Shown here piece after piece: positions 37,201-50,739 of a stretch of 64,000 bases of DNA; the stretch's first letter is position 1; every line of letters starts with the position of its first letter. Position numbers and translations under genes: made by a program. The notes under the pieces were generated by a model that saw only the letters and a list, made by a program, of their open reading frames with translations, ran no database searches and had not been told where the DNA came from. Source of the stretch: Eremophila alpestris peregrina (taxonomy: Eukaryota > Chordata > Aves > Passeriformes > Alaudidae); assembly GCA_009792885.1 (NCBI GenBank), contig WMCF01000026.1, forward strand, positions 2,170,001 through 2,234,000, written 5' to 3'.

Positions 37201-40120
37201 GTTTCACAATCAGTACAACTTGACTTGTGCCTTGTTATTTCAGATGTCAGAGGGTTTAGTTGTTTCCCTATTCATTATGACAGTGTAGAGAGAAAAGTTC
37301 ATACCATTCTGTTGTCTCTAGTCATACTTCAAGTGATAGTTTCTGCTAACAGCAGAAGCTTGCTCTTTTGTCAGCAGATTTAAGAACTGGAAAAGTTCTT
37401 GCACTGAAACATTCTGTTTTATTTTTTAAAAGAAAAGATATTAAACAGAAAGGGTCATAGGTGTTTGAGTTTTATTTCATTTTTTATTTTGCCTTTACAT
37501 AGTAAGATGTGCAAAGAATAGATCAATTGAACATCTTTCAAAGTACAAAGGCTCAGTAATTAAAATGTGACGCTGGCTTGTAAAGCATATTTTGATTACC
37601 ATTGTCTAAACTAGATTGGTGGCAAAATCACTTTTTTCCCCCTTGTTTCTCAATTCTTCATTTATATGCAAGGGCTCCCAAGATGACCTCATTGCATGTA
37701 AACAGTATGAGGTACTCAGGTGTTATATAATCAAGGATACAATACTGTGTATGTCAGATATATCCATATACATATTGACTCCTTAGAAATTCTAAGAGAC
37801 ATCCATGCATGTTTGTTGTGCATGTGCAGTAACACACTGCATTTGGTGTATTTAAGAGTTTTAAGATTGTTTAAATGCCTTTTTGTTCGTTATCAGATTC
37901 TGCTAAACTGAATCCCATTGAAGGACCATTTACCAAAAGAGGCAGACCTCTAAGTGCTGCAATTGTACATCTCTTTCATGGTTCACCATCAAAGCCTGAG
38001 AATGTGCAAAAGCATTTCTTGGAGTTGTTCTAGAAGTGACCAAGTTACTTCTTTTCCTGTTTAAAAACTTTGTGCTACATTGCACTGTATGTAAGCAGCA
38101 TCTTCTTTGTGGAAACAATAGATGAGATCTAGATAGCAGTAGATCAAAAACTGATGACTAAAAATAATTAAGAATCCTAGATGCATGTTAAATACCAATT
38201 TGAATTGAAGTGACAAAAATATGCATGTCACTAATGAAAATTTGTTTAAAAATAAAGAGCCTAGAAACTAATGATAGAGAAGTGAACAAAAAAAAGTCTC
38301 AGAAATTATGTTCTTTGATTATTTATCACCATGTTCTAACATAAACTATTAGACTAATACAGAAGAACCTGGAATACCTGCTCAACAGAAACAGGTATTT
38401 TTTGAGATTCCTTTCAAAGTACTGACTCCTGGGGAAATACATTTACAGATTTTAATGAAGTATAGTTACACTTTCCAGATGTTTTATTGAAATACATTTG
38501 GATGCAAAATAAATCAGTAGGCTGTGTAATGAAATCAAGATCTATAAAGCAAAAAAGAGAAAATCAATCTTTCCAACAGCATAGTTCCTAATGGTCTTTT
38601 CTTTTTAAATTATAAATCCACCAAATTTAAATATTTATGACCTTCATGTCTAAAAATAATTCCCTAGGCTTGCCTGTCATCTTGCTGAACTCTGTGATAA
38701 AGAGTTTGGCTTTATGACTCTCTTGATTGTTTGTCCTGGGTAGATGATAAAAGAACAAATTACATCATGGATGAAAGCCAGCTATAATTACAGTAGGAAT
38801 AGGGGGATCCAAAGCCTGGTGGCTGCAATGGTTTAAATAAGAACAGTTAAACATTAGAAGCCTCCTTTTACGTAAGAAAAAAAAAAATCCAACCACCCCT
38901 CTCTGCTTTTCTTAGCTACAGTTATCACAATTTATTAGTATTATAAAAACTAGGTTAAATAATGCTTACCTATTATTGCTGTCTCTGAAGCCATCTACAA
39001 AGTTGGCCCAAAGACCTGAATTGGGAAATTTTTTTATGTTTATTTTATAACTAAGATTTCTACTCTATTCTGGTATTTGACTTCTACTTTGCTGCTCTTT
39101 TCATCTTTATTTTCTAGGCATTTAGCCCTTTACCTTGTTAGAAAGGGCCTAACATTTAGTGAGTGTGGTCATTTACAATACATCCAAGTCAACTTAAAAA
39201 ATAGTTTGGGCATACAGTAAAGTTCTGGGGTAGGACTTGAGATTTGTTCTCTTTCCAACTCAAGGCTGCAAGGTTTTTACAGTGCTATTTAAAGCTGTGC
39301 TTTAATGCATGGTCCACTCCCTTCTTGATTGAAAATGTTAGATTCAACCCTAATTACTGTTCTTTCTACTCTTTTAGCCATTCAAAGAGGAAAATGTTAG
39401 AAATAGTGGGATCCAGCTGGGTCCCTTCACTCATTCATGCCAGTAATGCTGCTGCAGGTCAAGCAATAGGCTGAATAGATTGTGTTCTTTCAGAACATGC
39501 AGTCCATTCATAACTAGATAGATTGCTTTTGTGCAGTATTTTAACAGCTTTGGAAATGTAATGATTGCAGTGGTAGATTAAGAAGAAAGCAAGGATGGGG
39601 CAACTGTCTCAGTTGTTCCTGGATTCTTGTTCATAGATTTTTAGGCATGCTGTTGGTAGAAATGTGAATAACAGCTCATTTTGGGGATACAGGAGCAGAA
39701 TGCACTAAATATGACATGTCAGGCTCGAGGCTGTGGAGCTGTGCAATATTAGCAGCCTGGCCTTTCTCCTTTTAACTTTAGTTCTTAGTACAACTGCATT
39801 GGTTACTTTTGCCTTTGTTTAATCCTGTTTTTAGAGCAGATCCTGTTGATAAGCCTGAAGCTTTTGTGTTTGCTTTTGCATTTTTACTTAATTAGTGTCT
39901 GTGTTCAACAGATGCTAGCACATTTAAAATATATATATTTGACTTTAAAAAGAGAAAATTCCATGACATACCCACTGTAGAGAATTTTGTGTATTCTGTT
40001 ATACCATAGACAACTCTTGTCAGATTTGACTTTTCCTTATTATTCAAATTCTGAAATCATGTACAAAAAAAGCTGTTATCCTTTCTTATTGGAAGAGCTT
40101 TTTAACCTTTTACAAGGAGT
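34265..40120. other. 5.86-kb AT-rich segment enclosed by the inverted repeat
   Basis: No gene or CR1 copy recognised inside. It holds a T13 run at 36879-36891 and an A-run followed by TCCAACCACCCC at 38877-38899. Being bounded by near-identical inverted arms, this interval could be present in either orientation in the population if the arms recombine; that is inference. Confidence 0.6.
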
Positions 40121-40337
40121 ATACCTTTATTTCCAAGTTTAATTTGGGTTTAATTGAGAATAGTTCTCTGTGGTTTTGTTTTCTTTTCCTCCTGTCAAGT
40201 AATTTTCTAAAGAACCTGATAGGTACATGTTGAAACTCCAGATCTGAAACTTTGTACAGCTATTTTTAAGAGAACCTTATCTTTATTTTCTTTAAATTTT
40301 ATTTGCTAAAAGCTTGGATTTTGGCTTATGAAACCTC
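40121..40337 (-). repeat. Near-perfect long inverted repeat, right arm
   Basis: Reverse complement of 34049-34264, beginning ATACCTTTATTTCC and ending GCTTATGAAACCTC. Outside these limits the flanks are unrelated to those of the other arm. It is one base longer than the left arm because of a single extra T. Confidence 0.95.
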
Positions 40338-43300
40338 AGAGATTTATGTAACAGCGTTAAAAAGGCATCCAGCATGAAAATGGAAGTTCTTATTCCCTTG
40401 AAACATAAAACAATTTATTTTTAATTTGGTTTCAAAATCTTGTCATTAGAGACACAAAATAATAAATGGAAAATTATTTTGCTCCTTCACTTATGGAGTT
40501 ATATCCCTTACAATAAGAATTTTTTTATTGTAGGATTGAAAATCAGAAGAGACAAACATTTGACAGTAAGCAATTATGTCTTCATCTTGGCATCAGATTA
40601 TTTTGTTGGTTTCAAATTTTCTCATGCGTGGCAAAATAAATATGAACACCCTGAGATCAAACAAACAGCATGATTTTTATCAAGTTCATAAGAAATGAGG
40701 AAAGACAATAATCCTAGAAAAAGATATTTTGACCACAGCAAGCATACTTATCTGAAATGAATTTAAATGTCCTGTGGATATACTCAGTTACTTTTCCAGT
40801 ATAAATGTTTTCAGAAGAGTATGGGTGTGTCCAATACACTGATTTTCTAGTCTTTCCAGGGTTTATAGAACAGATAAATATTGTCCCAGCATGTTATACT
40901 CATTTATTTCGTCTGGCATCCACATTGTGATTAGAAAAGGCTTATTTGCTCTAGAAGGTGCATGGTATTTTACAATGACTAGTTCTTTTCCAGGTGAATG
41001 TGCTGAATGCAAAAACAAGCATTCACATCTGTGATTGTTTATCAATGTTAACCAGGGGATTTTTATTGTTTAAGGACTCATAACTTTCTCTTTAAGTTGA
41101 CAGGAAGGACAAATTTGATTAAAGTGACCATCTGTGATTTCCTGTACTTCTATCAGCACAAAAGGTCTCCTGAAAAGCAGGTATGTCTCCTGTCTGGTTT
41201 GTGCTTTCTTCAACCATAATTTATCTCCCAGATGAGAGTATGGTGTAAAAACCAGACTTCTTTCTCATATTCACTGAATAAGAACAAGCTTTGAGGCTAA
41301 ACCATGTGCAATACATGCATACAGTCTTCTACAGCCAAAGCCATGTCTGCTCTGCATTTGTACATGTTCTAAATGAAGGAAAAGCAGTTCCAGCTTTTAT
41401 CTTGAAGCTGTGCTATGACCAAAGTTTATCTCTTGCATTAACAACAGATAGATTTTATTTGGTTGAAACACTGGATTCAGACCTACCTATATGTATCTGG
41501 TTGCAAAGTACTTTTATTTTTAAGCTGAACTCTAAGTAATATCTTCTTGTTTGATTTATACCACAAATGCAATAGTTGAGACTTGACTCAGACTTCTGTA
41601 AGAGAAAATATTTGAATAGCAATGTGCAACTATTCTCAGTTAAAATATCCAGCACTTACAAATTAATTTTAAATTTCTCGATGTAGAAAAATCCTTCATC
41701 TATTTCTAATACCAAATATACTAAAATTTAATAACCCAAAAGCACATCCACTCAATGTAAAGTTCATAATATTTTAACATAAAAGACTTTGGACTAGAAT
41801 CAAAGGACATTAGTCTCTTCAAAAACTTCATGTCAACTTATGAACAGGTAACTTTACATAAATATAAATTATTTATGTGCATATATATACATAACGAAGT
41901 ATAATTTATGTTCTGTCACTGATAAGATACAGATTCTCTAATAGCTTACTTACCAGTAGTTCTTTGAGGAAACACATCAACATTTCAAATTCCTTATAAA
42001 ACAAGACAGTGCAGCAGTTTCTGCCAGCATTCAGGATGCTGACATGGTGCCAGGGGAAGCTTTAGTACAAGAGTAAGAAAAGATGTGCTGGAGCTATATC
42101 AGGGAAGGTGGTAGCTTTTAGTGGATTTCCGTGAGAGTTCATGTTGGCAGGTTAAGCATGTGGTTATGCAGACTTTTTTTCCTCAGTAGAGTTTTCTTGG
42201 CATGATCATTTGGCTGACAAACTGGAACCCTGGAACTAGCTAAGGAGTTACCTGGGGCATTCCTAAGGGGCTGCAGAGCTGCACTGTGAGGGCTGGGGCA
42301 CTGCTGCCCTTGGGAAGGACTTGGTCTCATGTTCTGGGCAGCACAGACAATCAGAGAATGTGTTGTCATTGCACACATTGCCTGTGTTAAAATTCTGCCT
42401 GATTGAAAATCTTTCCCACCAACATTTTTTCCTTATGTTTGCTTGTGTAAAACTGGCCAGAGAGAACCCTCTGCAGGCTAATAACTCTGCACTTATCAGC
42501 TTGGCATGGGGCTGACACTGCAGGCACTCTTCCTATGGAGGAAGTCAGCTGCAAAATACAATATTTGTTGCAAAGCAACCCTTTAGTGAGAGTCATTCTT
42601 CTAAATAAAAACAAAGTTTACACTTTTCAGCTACCCCAGTAAACAACTGACTGTAGAAATAAAACATCATATTCAAAGATTGCTAATGCTTTCCAAGCTG
42701 TTCCAACATGACCTGTCAAATTTAAAAGCAAAAAGAACTTTATAGGATCAATACCTGCTAATATGAAGTGTAGTGGGATCTTCTATTTCTGTATTTAACA
42801 ATGTTTTAAGTTATTTTAGAAACCACTTGTACAGTTACAAACCTAGGGGTAGTCCCATAGGAAAACAATTTATGGTGCCTAAACCAGAGCAGTTTTTTAG
42901 AATCCAGCACAAAGGGTCACTAGATCATGTGTAATAACAAAGCAGGTCATACAGTGCATGAATGACAGGAAAAACTCCATGGATTCTTGCCTTATATGTC
43001 CAACATTACTGTTGCTTTCTTTATACTTTTATTTTTCCTATCCCTTCTTCTCATCCTCTATTTAATTTGTTTCTTCATTTCTTAAAATCCTATGGAGTCT
43101 GTTTCTTGAAAGCTTTAGGTGTTAAATTATTGAAATAATAAGTGGCTATAGTAGAAAATTCACATTAATTTTCTGAAGGAAAATTGCCTTTGAAATTGAA
43201 GTCACACTTTTTGTTGGCAAGTTTTTCTCATCTGATACACATTCACACATATGTATACTTGTGTATATGTAAACTAGCCACGTTATTTTTGTCTGCATAA

Positions 43301-44189
43301 TCTCACCCCATGTAATCAACTTTATATTCTGGATATTGATATAAATTGCATAACAACTTCATTCCCATTACAAAATGGTATTCTGTGGCATGAGCAGTAT
43401 CCAAATGGTGGCTTGATTCATATTCCCATTACTTAACCTCTTGGAGAGAAAAACATAAAACTCTGAAATGCTAGAAGGATTTTGTAACTTGCAGCTAAAT
43501 GGCCACTGTTATTGCTTTTTATTTTTTCCTATTAAAAATGTAAGAAGCTTGTAGGTCATTGTGTAACTGAAGGTCAGTGTGGCTGACTGAAGGCTACAAG
43601 CTTTTCTGCTATGCACTGCCACTGTGAAAGGACAAGTACCAATCTATGTTTGGATGTTTTAAGGTGCATTTGTATAAATAGGGACTTCATACTCAAGCTG
43701 GATCTAGAGCAAAGAATTGATAAGCATTTGTTGAAGAGGAAGGGATCCTGCTTTTTAATGAGCAGTTTCCTTAATAATTCCTTGAGCTGTTTATGAAACT
43801 GAATGCCCATTTCCTATGTTAGGGAGCAGCAGGCATATGCTGCTTTGCAAGGGGGGACAAGCTGGGAGTCGAAGGTCACACACAGTAAGGCAGATTGTCT
43901 TGCTTGAAATCTATCAGTCTTTAATAGTGCTTCATATTAGTAATGAAGGAGAGTGATCTAACTGCAGGAGAGTCGTGAAGATTGCGTGAGAGAGGCGCAT
44001 GTAAAATATTTTCTTGTGCAGGATTGTTTTCTGCTTTAGCCTTTTGCTTTTGGTGGTGGCAATTCATGCTGCTAACACAAACAAGTTCCAGCAAGGCTTG
44101 TCACTGCAGAAATCACATACACCTGAAATTAGGTGGTATTTCTGTTTTGGCATGTCATTTTTTACTTAAAAGGACACCCCATCAACCAT
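40338..44189. other. AT-rich non-coding stretch
   Basis: No gene or transposon recognised. 42190-42340 is more GC-rich (CTGGGGCACTGCTGCCC and similar) without a recognisable family. Confidence 0.6.
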
Positions 44190-44292
44190 AAATCGTGGAT
44201 TGGTTTGGGTTGGAAGGGACCTTAAAGATCATCTAGTTATTATTAAAGATCATCCTACCATGGACAATCTGCTAGACCAGATTGCACAGAAG
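44190..44292 (-). mobile_element. Short, damaged CR1 LINE 3' end
   Basis: On the + strand GGTTTGGGTTGGAAGGGACC and TTAAAGATCATCTAGTT are classic complement-of-CR1-tail text, followed by CTACCATGGACAATCTGCTA and GACCAGATTGCACAG. The block ATTAAAGATCATC appears twice within about 20 bases, replacing the usual TCCAACCCCCCTGCC, so the copy has a small internal duplication and deletion. The terminal octamer repeats are eroded to AATCGTGGATTGG. About 100 bases survive. Confidence 0.9.
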
Positions 44293-46117
44293 GTAGAAAC
44301 ATGACCAGCATGAAGTTTTTTTTTCATGGTAGGTTTTGTACTTGTTTTTTCTTTTTATTTTTAATATAACTCATATCAGCATTTGGGAGAACCAGAGAAG
44401 TTCATTTTAGTTGTAAAGATCCTGCTTATTACCTGTTATTGTATTAGTGCAATTTTAATCATATTTGCTTGAAGGAATAAAGCTATTCTAATATTATCCT
44501 TTATTTCAATGTGCCAAAATGTGCTTGATGGACAAAGCCTGGTAATTGAAAACATTCTTTAAGTACCTATATATGCAAAAGAAGTAATTAACATGAGATT
44601 AAATATTTATATATCTTTTTGGTCTAGCTCTAGTGGACTAAAGGAAGATAAATGACTAAATATCCCATTAGTAAAATGAAACTGCTCCCTTTCAAAGCTT
44701 ATTTATTTTTTACAAATCACATTTTTTCCAAAGGTTTCATTGTGTGATTTGTTTGGGTTTTTTAAAATCATGCTTGGTATTTTCCCCTCCCGTCTCCACT
44801 CTTCCACCCCCTTCCTTGCCCTTCCCAGCCCTCACCTTGGGGCAGTAAGAGACTGGATATGCAACCACTTTAGTTTACCAAACCAGGTGATTTTTAGCTC
44901 ACTGTTTTGACATATTTAATAATACATTGTGGACTTTTTTTTTCCTGTGACATTTCTGATCTAGATTATTATTTATTTTAGTTTTCACCTCATTAAAATA
45001 TTTTACTAATTTTGAATGAATGTTAGTTTATAGACAACCAAGAGGCAGCTTCCTCAAGGTGGACACATGCCAATTATGACTTGGAGCAGAGTGAACATTT
45101 AGGAAAAGCACTGAAAAATCTTTGCTTTGCTAGTTGAGATATTCCTAGAGACTGTTAGAAACTGCCTTCTATCTATCAGCCTACTCTGCATACATTACAT
45201 ATCAGTATGTCTGCTCCTTATTAAAAAGTGACCTCTAGTAGTTACAGATGCCTGTTGCAGTATTGTTTGTCAGCAATCTTAAGGCCCTCCAGAGATAGTG
45301 ATGAACTGCTTGCTCTGATAAAGATATTCTTTCAAATTACAAAACCCAGAATAATAGCAAAACCACCAAAACCCCAAGACAAAAAAACAAAAACAAAAAA
45401 AAGGCTAAAAAAGCACAGAAAAACAAACCCATTCTCAAGCAGTAAAAGTAATGTTCCTTTTAAAACCCTTCAGAGTAACAGATCACACACATACCACTTA
45501 TTTTTCAAAAAGAGTGTCAGAGGAATGATCCCTAAGGGAAATGCCTGAAGAAAAAAAACGCTTTTTGTTTCAAACTAGAAAATACTACTTACAGAATGCA
45601 GTGGATCTGTCTATTCTATATCTATCTGTCTATTGTCTATCTGTCTAGTCAATAGTTGCCATTAGAACTACATACCCTGTAAGTAAATCAGGTTCAAGAA
45701 TTGTCTCCAGCTAGGCACAGCAAATTCACCAGTAAATATGGATTTCCTAGTGAATATTTTCTCTTAGTGATAATATGGTTCTCATATGGGATCTCAACTT
45801 TAGCATTCCTCTAGGGTGCAGCATATTCACCAGTATTATATGGTGTAATATAAAAATAAGTAAGAGTGCTGCACATTAAATTAATAATTTTTCTACTACA
45901 GCATCAGGATGTTTATAGGGACCAGACTGTTAAAATAACCTTCCTAGCTATACCACTAGGGAGATTTCCCATAATAGCAATATTTTGCCTTCTGGTAATA
46001 TTCTTATGCTGTGTAAACTTGTAAGTTTCTCTAAGTGGCTTCTTCTTTTTCCCTTCCTTTTAATTTTTTTATTATAAGTTTCTTTTACCCCCAGTCACTC
46101 TACAGAGTTACAGAATG
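44293..46117. other. Non-coding stretch between two CR1 copies
   Basis: No gene recognised. It includes a pyrimidine-rich block near 44783-44836 (CCCCTCCCGTCTCCACTC and similar), an A-rich block with AAC/AAAC units at 45346-45425, and a TCTA/TCTG microsatellite at 45605-45648. Confidence 0.6.
45605..45648 (+). repeat. Impure TCTA/TCTG tetranucleotide microsatellite
   Basis: The units are TCTG, TCTA, TTCTA, TATCTATCTG, TCTATTG, TCTATCTG and TCTA in succession. This is an interrupted tetranucleotide tract of the kind used as variable length markers. Confidence 0.75.
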
Positions 46118-46580
46118 TCATAGAATCATAGAATAGTTGGAGTTTGAAGGGACCTTTGAAGGTTACCAAGTCCAACCCCCTGCCATGAGCAGGGATATCA
46201 TCAGCTATATCCAATTGGTCAGAACCCCATTCAACCTTGAACATTTCCAGGGATGGGAACACTCCCATACCCCACCTCACTGCACAACCTGTGCTAGTGT
46301 TTCCTCAGTTATTGTAAAAAAACTTCTTCCTTATAGCTGATCAAATTGATCCCCTTTATTTCAAAACCATTGCTCCTTGCTCTGTTGAACAGGCCCTGTG
46401 GAATGTTGTCTCCATCTTTTACACCACCTTTAGGTACTGTAAGTCTGTCATAAGCCTTCTTTTCTCCAGGCTGCACCAGGCTGAAGTTCTCTCAGCCCAG
46501 CTTTACAGGAGAGATGTTCCAGCCTCCTGAGCATCTTCCTCTGGATATATTCCAACAGATCCCTGTCTTTTCTCTACATT
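46118..46580 (-). mobile_element. CR1 LINE 3' part (3' UTR and ORF2 C-terminus)
   Basis: The + strand starts with TCATAGAATCATAGAATAG, then GAAGGGACCTTTGAAGG, CCAACCCCCTGCCATGAGCA, CTTGAACATTTCCAGGGATG, then TCTCCAGGCTGCACCAGGCT and CCTCCTGAGCATCTTCCTCT. These are consecutive complement-of-CR1 landmarks over about 460 bases. The minus strand carries decayed ORF2 C-terminal coding with stops. Its 5' edge near 46580 is a truncation. It is the longest uninterrupted CR1 copy in this window. Confidence 0.95.
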
Positions 46581-46740
46581 CTTACCTATTGCTTGACTAC
46601 TATATAAGAAATGATTGTTTATGGAACACCATTAACTCTGTTGAATAACCCAAGAGGTTATCTCTGAGTTGTCAAAGGACCATTTAGTGCCATCTTTGGT
46701 TAACAAACAATAGCAGGAAGTCTAGTTTTAAATATCTATC

Positions 46741-46769
46741 TTTCTTCTTCTTCTTTTTTTTTTTTTTTT
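46741..46769 (+). repeat. CTT then poly-T tract
   Basis: CTT trinucleotides lead into a T17 run ending at 46769. Downstream ATTTTAAAG lacks an immediate AG, so it is a poor splice acceptor. Simple repeat. Confidence 0.7.
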
Positions 46770-49700
46770 ATTTTAAAGCCTAGGCAGAGATGCAGAAGGA
46801 ACAATGACTTACGAAATTCTTCCTGAGTTATTACTGAGTGTGAACACCTTGATTTCACATCACAATGCACTTTTACTTTAAAATACAGTATTTATCTACT
46901 GCAATATTTACATTATCCTATTAAACTCCAAGGATAAGCCTTTGTGGTGGTGATACTAATAGAAAAGACAGGCACTAAACTCAGGCTCTGAATCTTGTTT
47001 GCATTGCAAATAAGTAGTTTTGGCCCACCTTGGTTTCAAGGTATTTCAGCTAGATTTTCCCAGCATGAACTCCTGATAAGACTCTACCATATTTTTGTCC
47101 TACAGTCCCTCCCTAATCCCCTATACTCATATTTTATTATCTGAAACATTGTTTACAGTTCTGTCAAATCCTTGAGCATGAAGCTCATAAATACTGACAC
47201 CTTTTGCAATAGAAAGACCACTCAGAGTTGCAACATGGAGAACTTTTAGAGATTTAAGAGTGAAACTCTTCTTTTTACAAACACACCAACAGGTGTCTCT
47301 CAGGTATTCTTTAATGTATTTTTATTCATTAAAAAATTTTAAAGGGTAATAAGCATTTTAGCATAAGTGACTAATATTTAGTTTTCTCTATTGAAAAAAT
47401 AATGGAAGAGTGTGACATTCATATGAAGTGTTTCAAGGCATGGGATTCCCAAAGAACCTTAGTCTGCAACCAGAAGTACATTGAAAGAGATTTACTTGTG
47501 GACTGCAGTACCCTCTTCCAGCAGAAACTACAGCAGAGGAGCTGAACACATTCATAACCTCCCAGGTAATGAAGACTATCCATCCAGCTAGAGCTGCAAA
47601 GCAAGACAGGTACACAAAGAGATTTTGATTGAGGCCAGTTGCTGGGCACAGTAATTCTACAGTTTTGAAAGAGTAATGACCAGTGATAAAGCAAATTACA
47701 TTTTGTGGCCCAAATAATTGCCCTTAAATATGATTTTAATTAAAGTTTAGATTTCAACTTAGTGTTTCCTTGGAGATGTTATAGATGACCTTCCTATCTA
47801 AGGTTAAAACACTTTAATATGTTGAAAATAATTTGTCTTACAGCTTCAATAGGATGTAGATGTTTTGCTAATTTTGTGTTCCTGGAAAGGATGAAAAGAC
47901 AGTAATTAAAGAGAAGAAAAAACTCTTGATGGCCTCTCAAAGCACTAAGAGGAGAAAATGCCACTTGTAAGCGTTTAAAGGCTAACTGTTAGTGTATAAA
48001 AGGACCATTCATTTTTAATTAGGTTTTTTGGGATTGAATCAAGTTTTTCTATTGAATATTAGAAATTAATTGCGTAGGGTAATGTTTAATTGTAAGCCAG
48101 CTCTAGATGGGTGCTTCTGCAGAGGTTCCCTGAACAAAGAAAACCCTGGGTCTTTATACCCTCTTGGTATGTGCATCCAGTCATCATCTGTCCTGCATCT
48201 TACTGTAATGATGATTTGTGCACATCTTTGGATTCTTTCTCCATGTCCACATGGACAGGTCATTATTTGTTCTAATCTTCCCACTTGGGTCAGCTTTGGC
48301 CCAGCCTTTCTCTGTTTACTCCTCAGCTCAGCCCTTTGTACAGAGCTCATTTTAAGTTCACCTACAACTTTAAAAAGGGCCCATTAATGCTAAGCTATAA
48401 GCAAGTTACTATTGCATTTAAACCTACTCAATTAATTTTTAATGTTTTCTAAGTAAACAATTTAATTTCCAGCGTTCAACTGTTAACTTTCTGTGAAATT
48501 GTATTCATTGAATTGGTGAACTCTACTGAGAGCTCTTAGGTTTGGAAATCAGATCAGAGAGGTTTATACATCTCTCAAAGACCAAACTTATATCCTAAAC
48601 AAAAATAGGTTGATGTATTTAAATCAAAATTTCAGTCTTAGTAATGCCACACAGATTTGAAATATTTCAAAAGGGGACCTAAACTGTATGGAAAGATGTT
48701 TTATTCAAATGCTATGCATAGGAATAACCTATAATTCCTCTTAAATCCTGTGATATGATATCAGTGTGAGAGGAGTCATATCAGTCTTCCACTGGCTTAA
48801 GCATTTTGATTTTTAAAATATTAGTATATTAATTATTAGGAGAAAAAACATATATTAAATTTCACTTGAAAACCCCCAATGCTTGCGGGCAGTTCTTAAT
48901 ATTTTAAAATATGATTTCATTTAATCTCACACATAAGAATACTTCTGCCTTGAATGGCATCTTTAAAATTATTGAATGGGCAGAAATTTTCTCTCCACAC
49001 TTAAAGAACTTTCATGATTTGTGAGAAATGTTCCATGATTGTTGGTACCAAAATAATATGAAAGACCTGGTTGATATATGTATCAGAAAATTACAAAAAA
49101 TTGCTCATTTAATGGCAATGAAAAATCTGTAGACGGTTGTTTCTTCAAGCAGTCTTGGAATTTCAACATGATCTCAGTCACTTGGGCATGACCATTGATG
49201 TTTGCTTTAAAATTGGATTTTTATACTTCTTTTTGATTCTTTTATTTCCCCATTGGAGAATGACTGTCTCAGTCTTTCCTTGTAGTTCTATTTGATATCA
49301 TATCTTAGATTAATCATATGAATATATGTCATGTCATCTGAACATAGGCACAGAAATTATATGTAGATAATTTTCAAAAAATGAGCTCCCTAATTTGTGT
49401 AAAATGAAAATAAATTATGCCATTAATCAACATATATTTATGAGATAGTGGGGAATGTGGTAATTTCAAGTAAGAAGAGTGAAGACCAGATTAGAAAATA
49501 TCCCCTTTTTGTTGCTCTGTAAAGACAATTAGTAGTGGCATTGGCCTGGCAGTGTCTGCCTAGCAAAAATAAAGCTCAAGATGACTTTTCTTCCTGGAAT
49601 GGAAAGATGTTACATTTATTGCAATAGGTTTCAATTTACAAAATCAAAAATGTATCCTGAACAGTAGATTTTAAAAGCAATAAAGACACAGTCTGATGTT

Positions 49701-50739
49701 TACTTCATTTGGTTCATCATTATTCAGATGAAATACACTGTAGACATTTGTAGAGGAACTGCCAACAGAGTTCACAGCTACATTCTAAATGTGGAAGTTA
49801 ATGCAACTGCTTTTTTTTCATTAAACATCAGATATATCATCTCTCCCTTTGTTTGCTCAAACTGTTTTATTTGTTCAAAATGCCAGAGCACAGAATTCCA
49901 GTTTTCATTAAGTGGTTTACTAAATCCTACTGACTTACACCTTTTCCTGTTTACTAAATGTATTTCCCATCTCTTCCTTTACATGTAACTGCTCCTTCTA
50001 ACTGATTAATATACAAAAATTTAAGGCCTGATGCAGATATGTTTTTGATAAGCTAATCAAATCTCATATTGACGAGCTGACCAAATTTCTCCAGATGTAC
50101 CTTAATGAAATAGGAACTAGACTATTTTCTCTTTCCTCTCTCCCACCATTAGGGGCAACCTTTTATGAACTTTTTGAGGAAGGCCAGTCAGGAAACAGAA
50201 GATATGGCCTTTTCTAGTGAGTATCTCAAATGTCCAAAAATCTCTGAAATGAAAGTGTTTTCTGAAAAGTCATTGAGAGAAAACAACTGAATGGTCTATA
50301 CCAGCTGGTGTAAGATCAGCCTTAATGAAAGGAAGATGAAATATATTATATCCTGTGTTATTTTTAGAATTTTCACTGACATGCAAAGGAAATGCATAAC
50401 TATCAGAGTAAGAATTTTTTTTCATCTTAGAATAGGAGGAAATAAACTTATCTACTAAATAAAAATAAAATTAACTGTTCTACTGATGTCTTCTTGATTC
50501 AGTGGTAAACATACTGAATCATGGGTCCTTCTGACCCATCTGTCTTGCAAATGGTAAGAGCCAGAGTGAGTGTTCCACTTTGTTTGTTTTATTTAATGGC
50601 CTCTGCAAGTACCAAAAATATTTCCTAAGCAGATCTGTGTGGGAAGACAGACAGAGATAATGTTGAAGGCAATCTTGCCCCTGATATATTGCAGCTGTGT
50701 TAATTACCAAAGAGTGGGAACAGCCTTGCCCTCACAGCC

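Noticed and set aside
37776..37800. CTTAGAAATTCTAAG palindrome
   Set aside because: The 7-bp arms around one base are expected by chance in 64 kb of AT-rich DNA.
48066..48387. Overlapping open frames of 94-105 codons on both strands
   Set aside because: Both strands are open over the same bases. Neither peptide resembles a known family, and no start context, splice site or poly(A) arrangement supports a gene.
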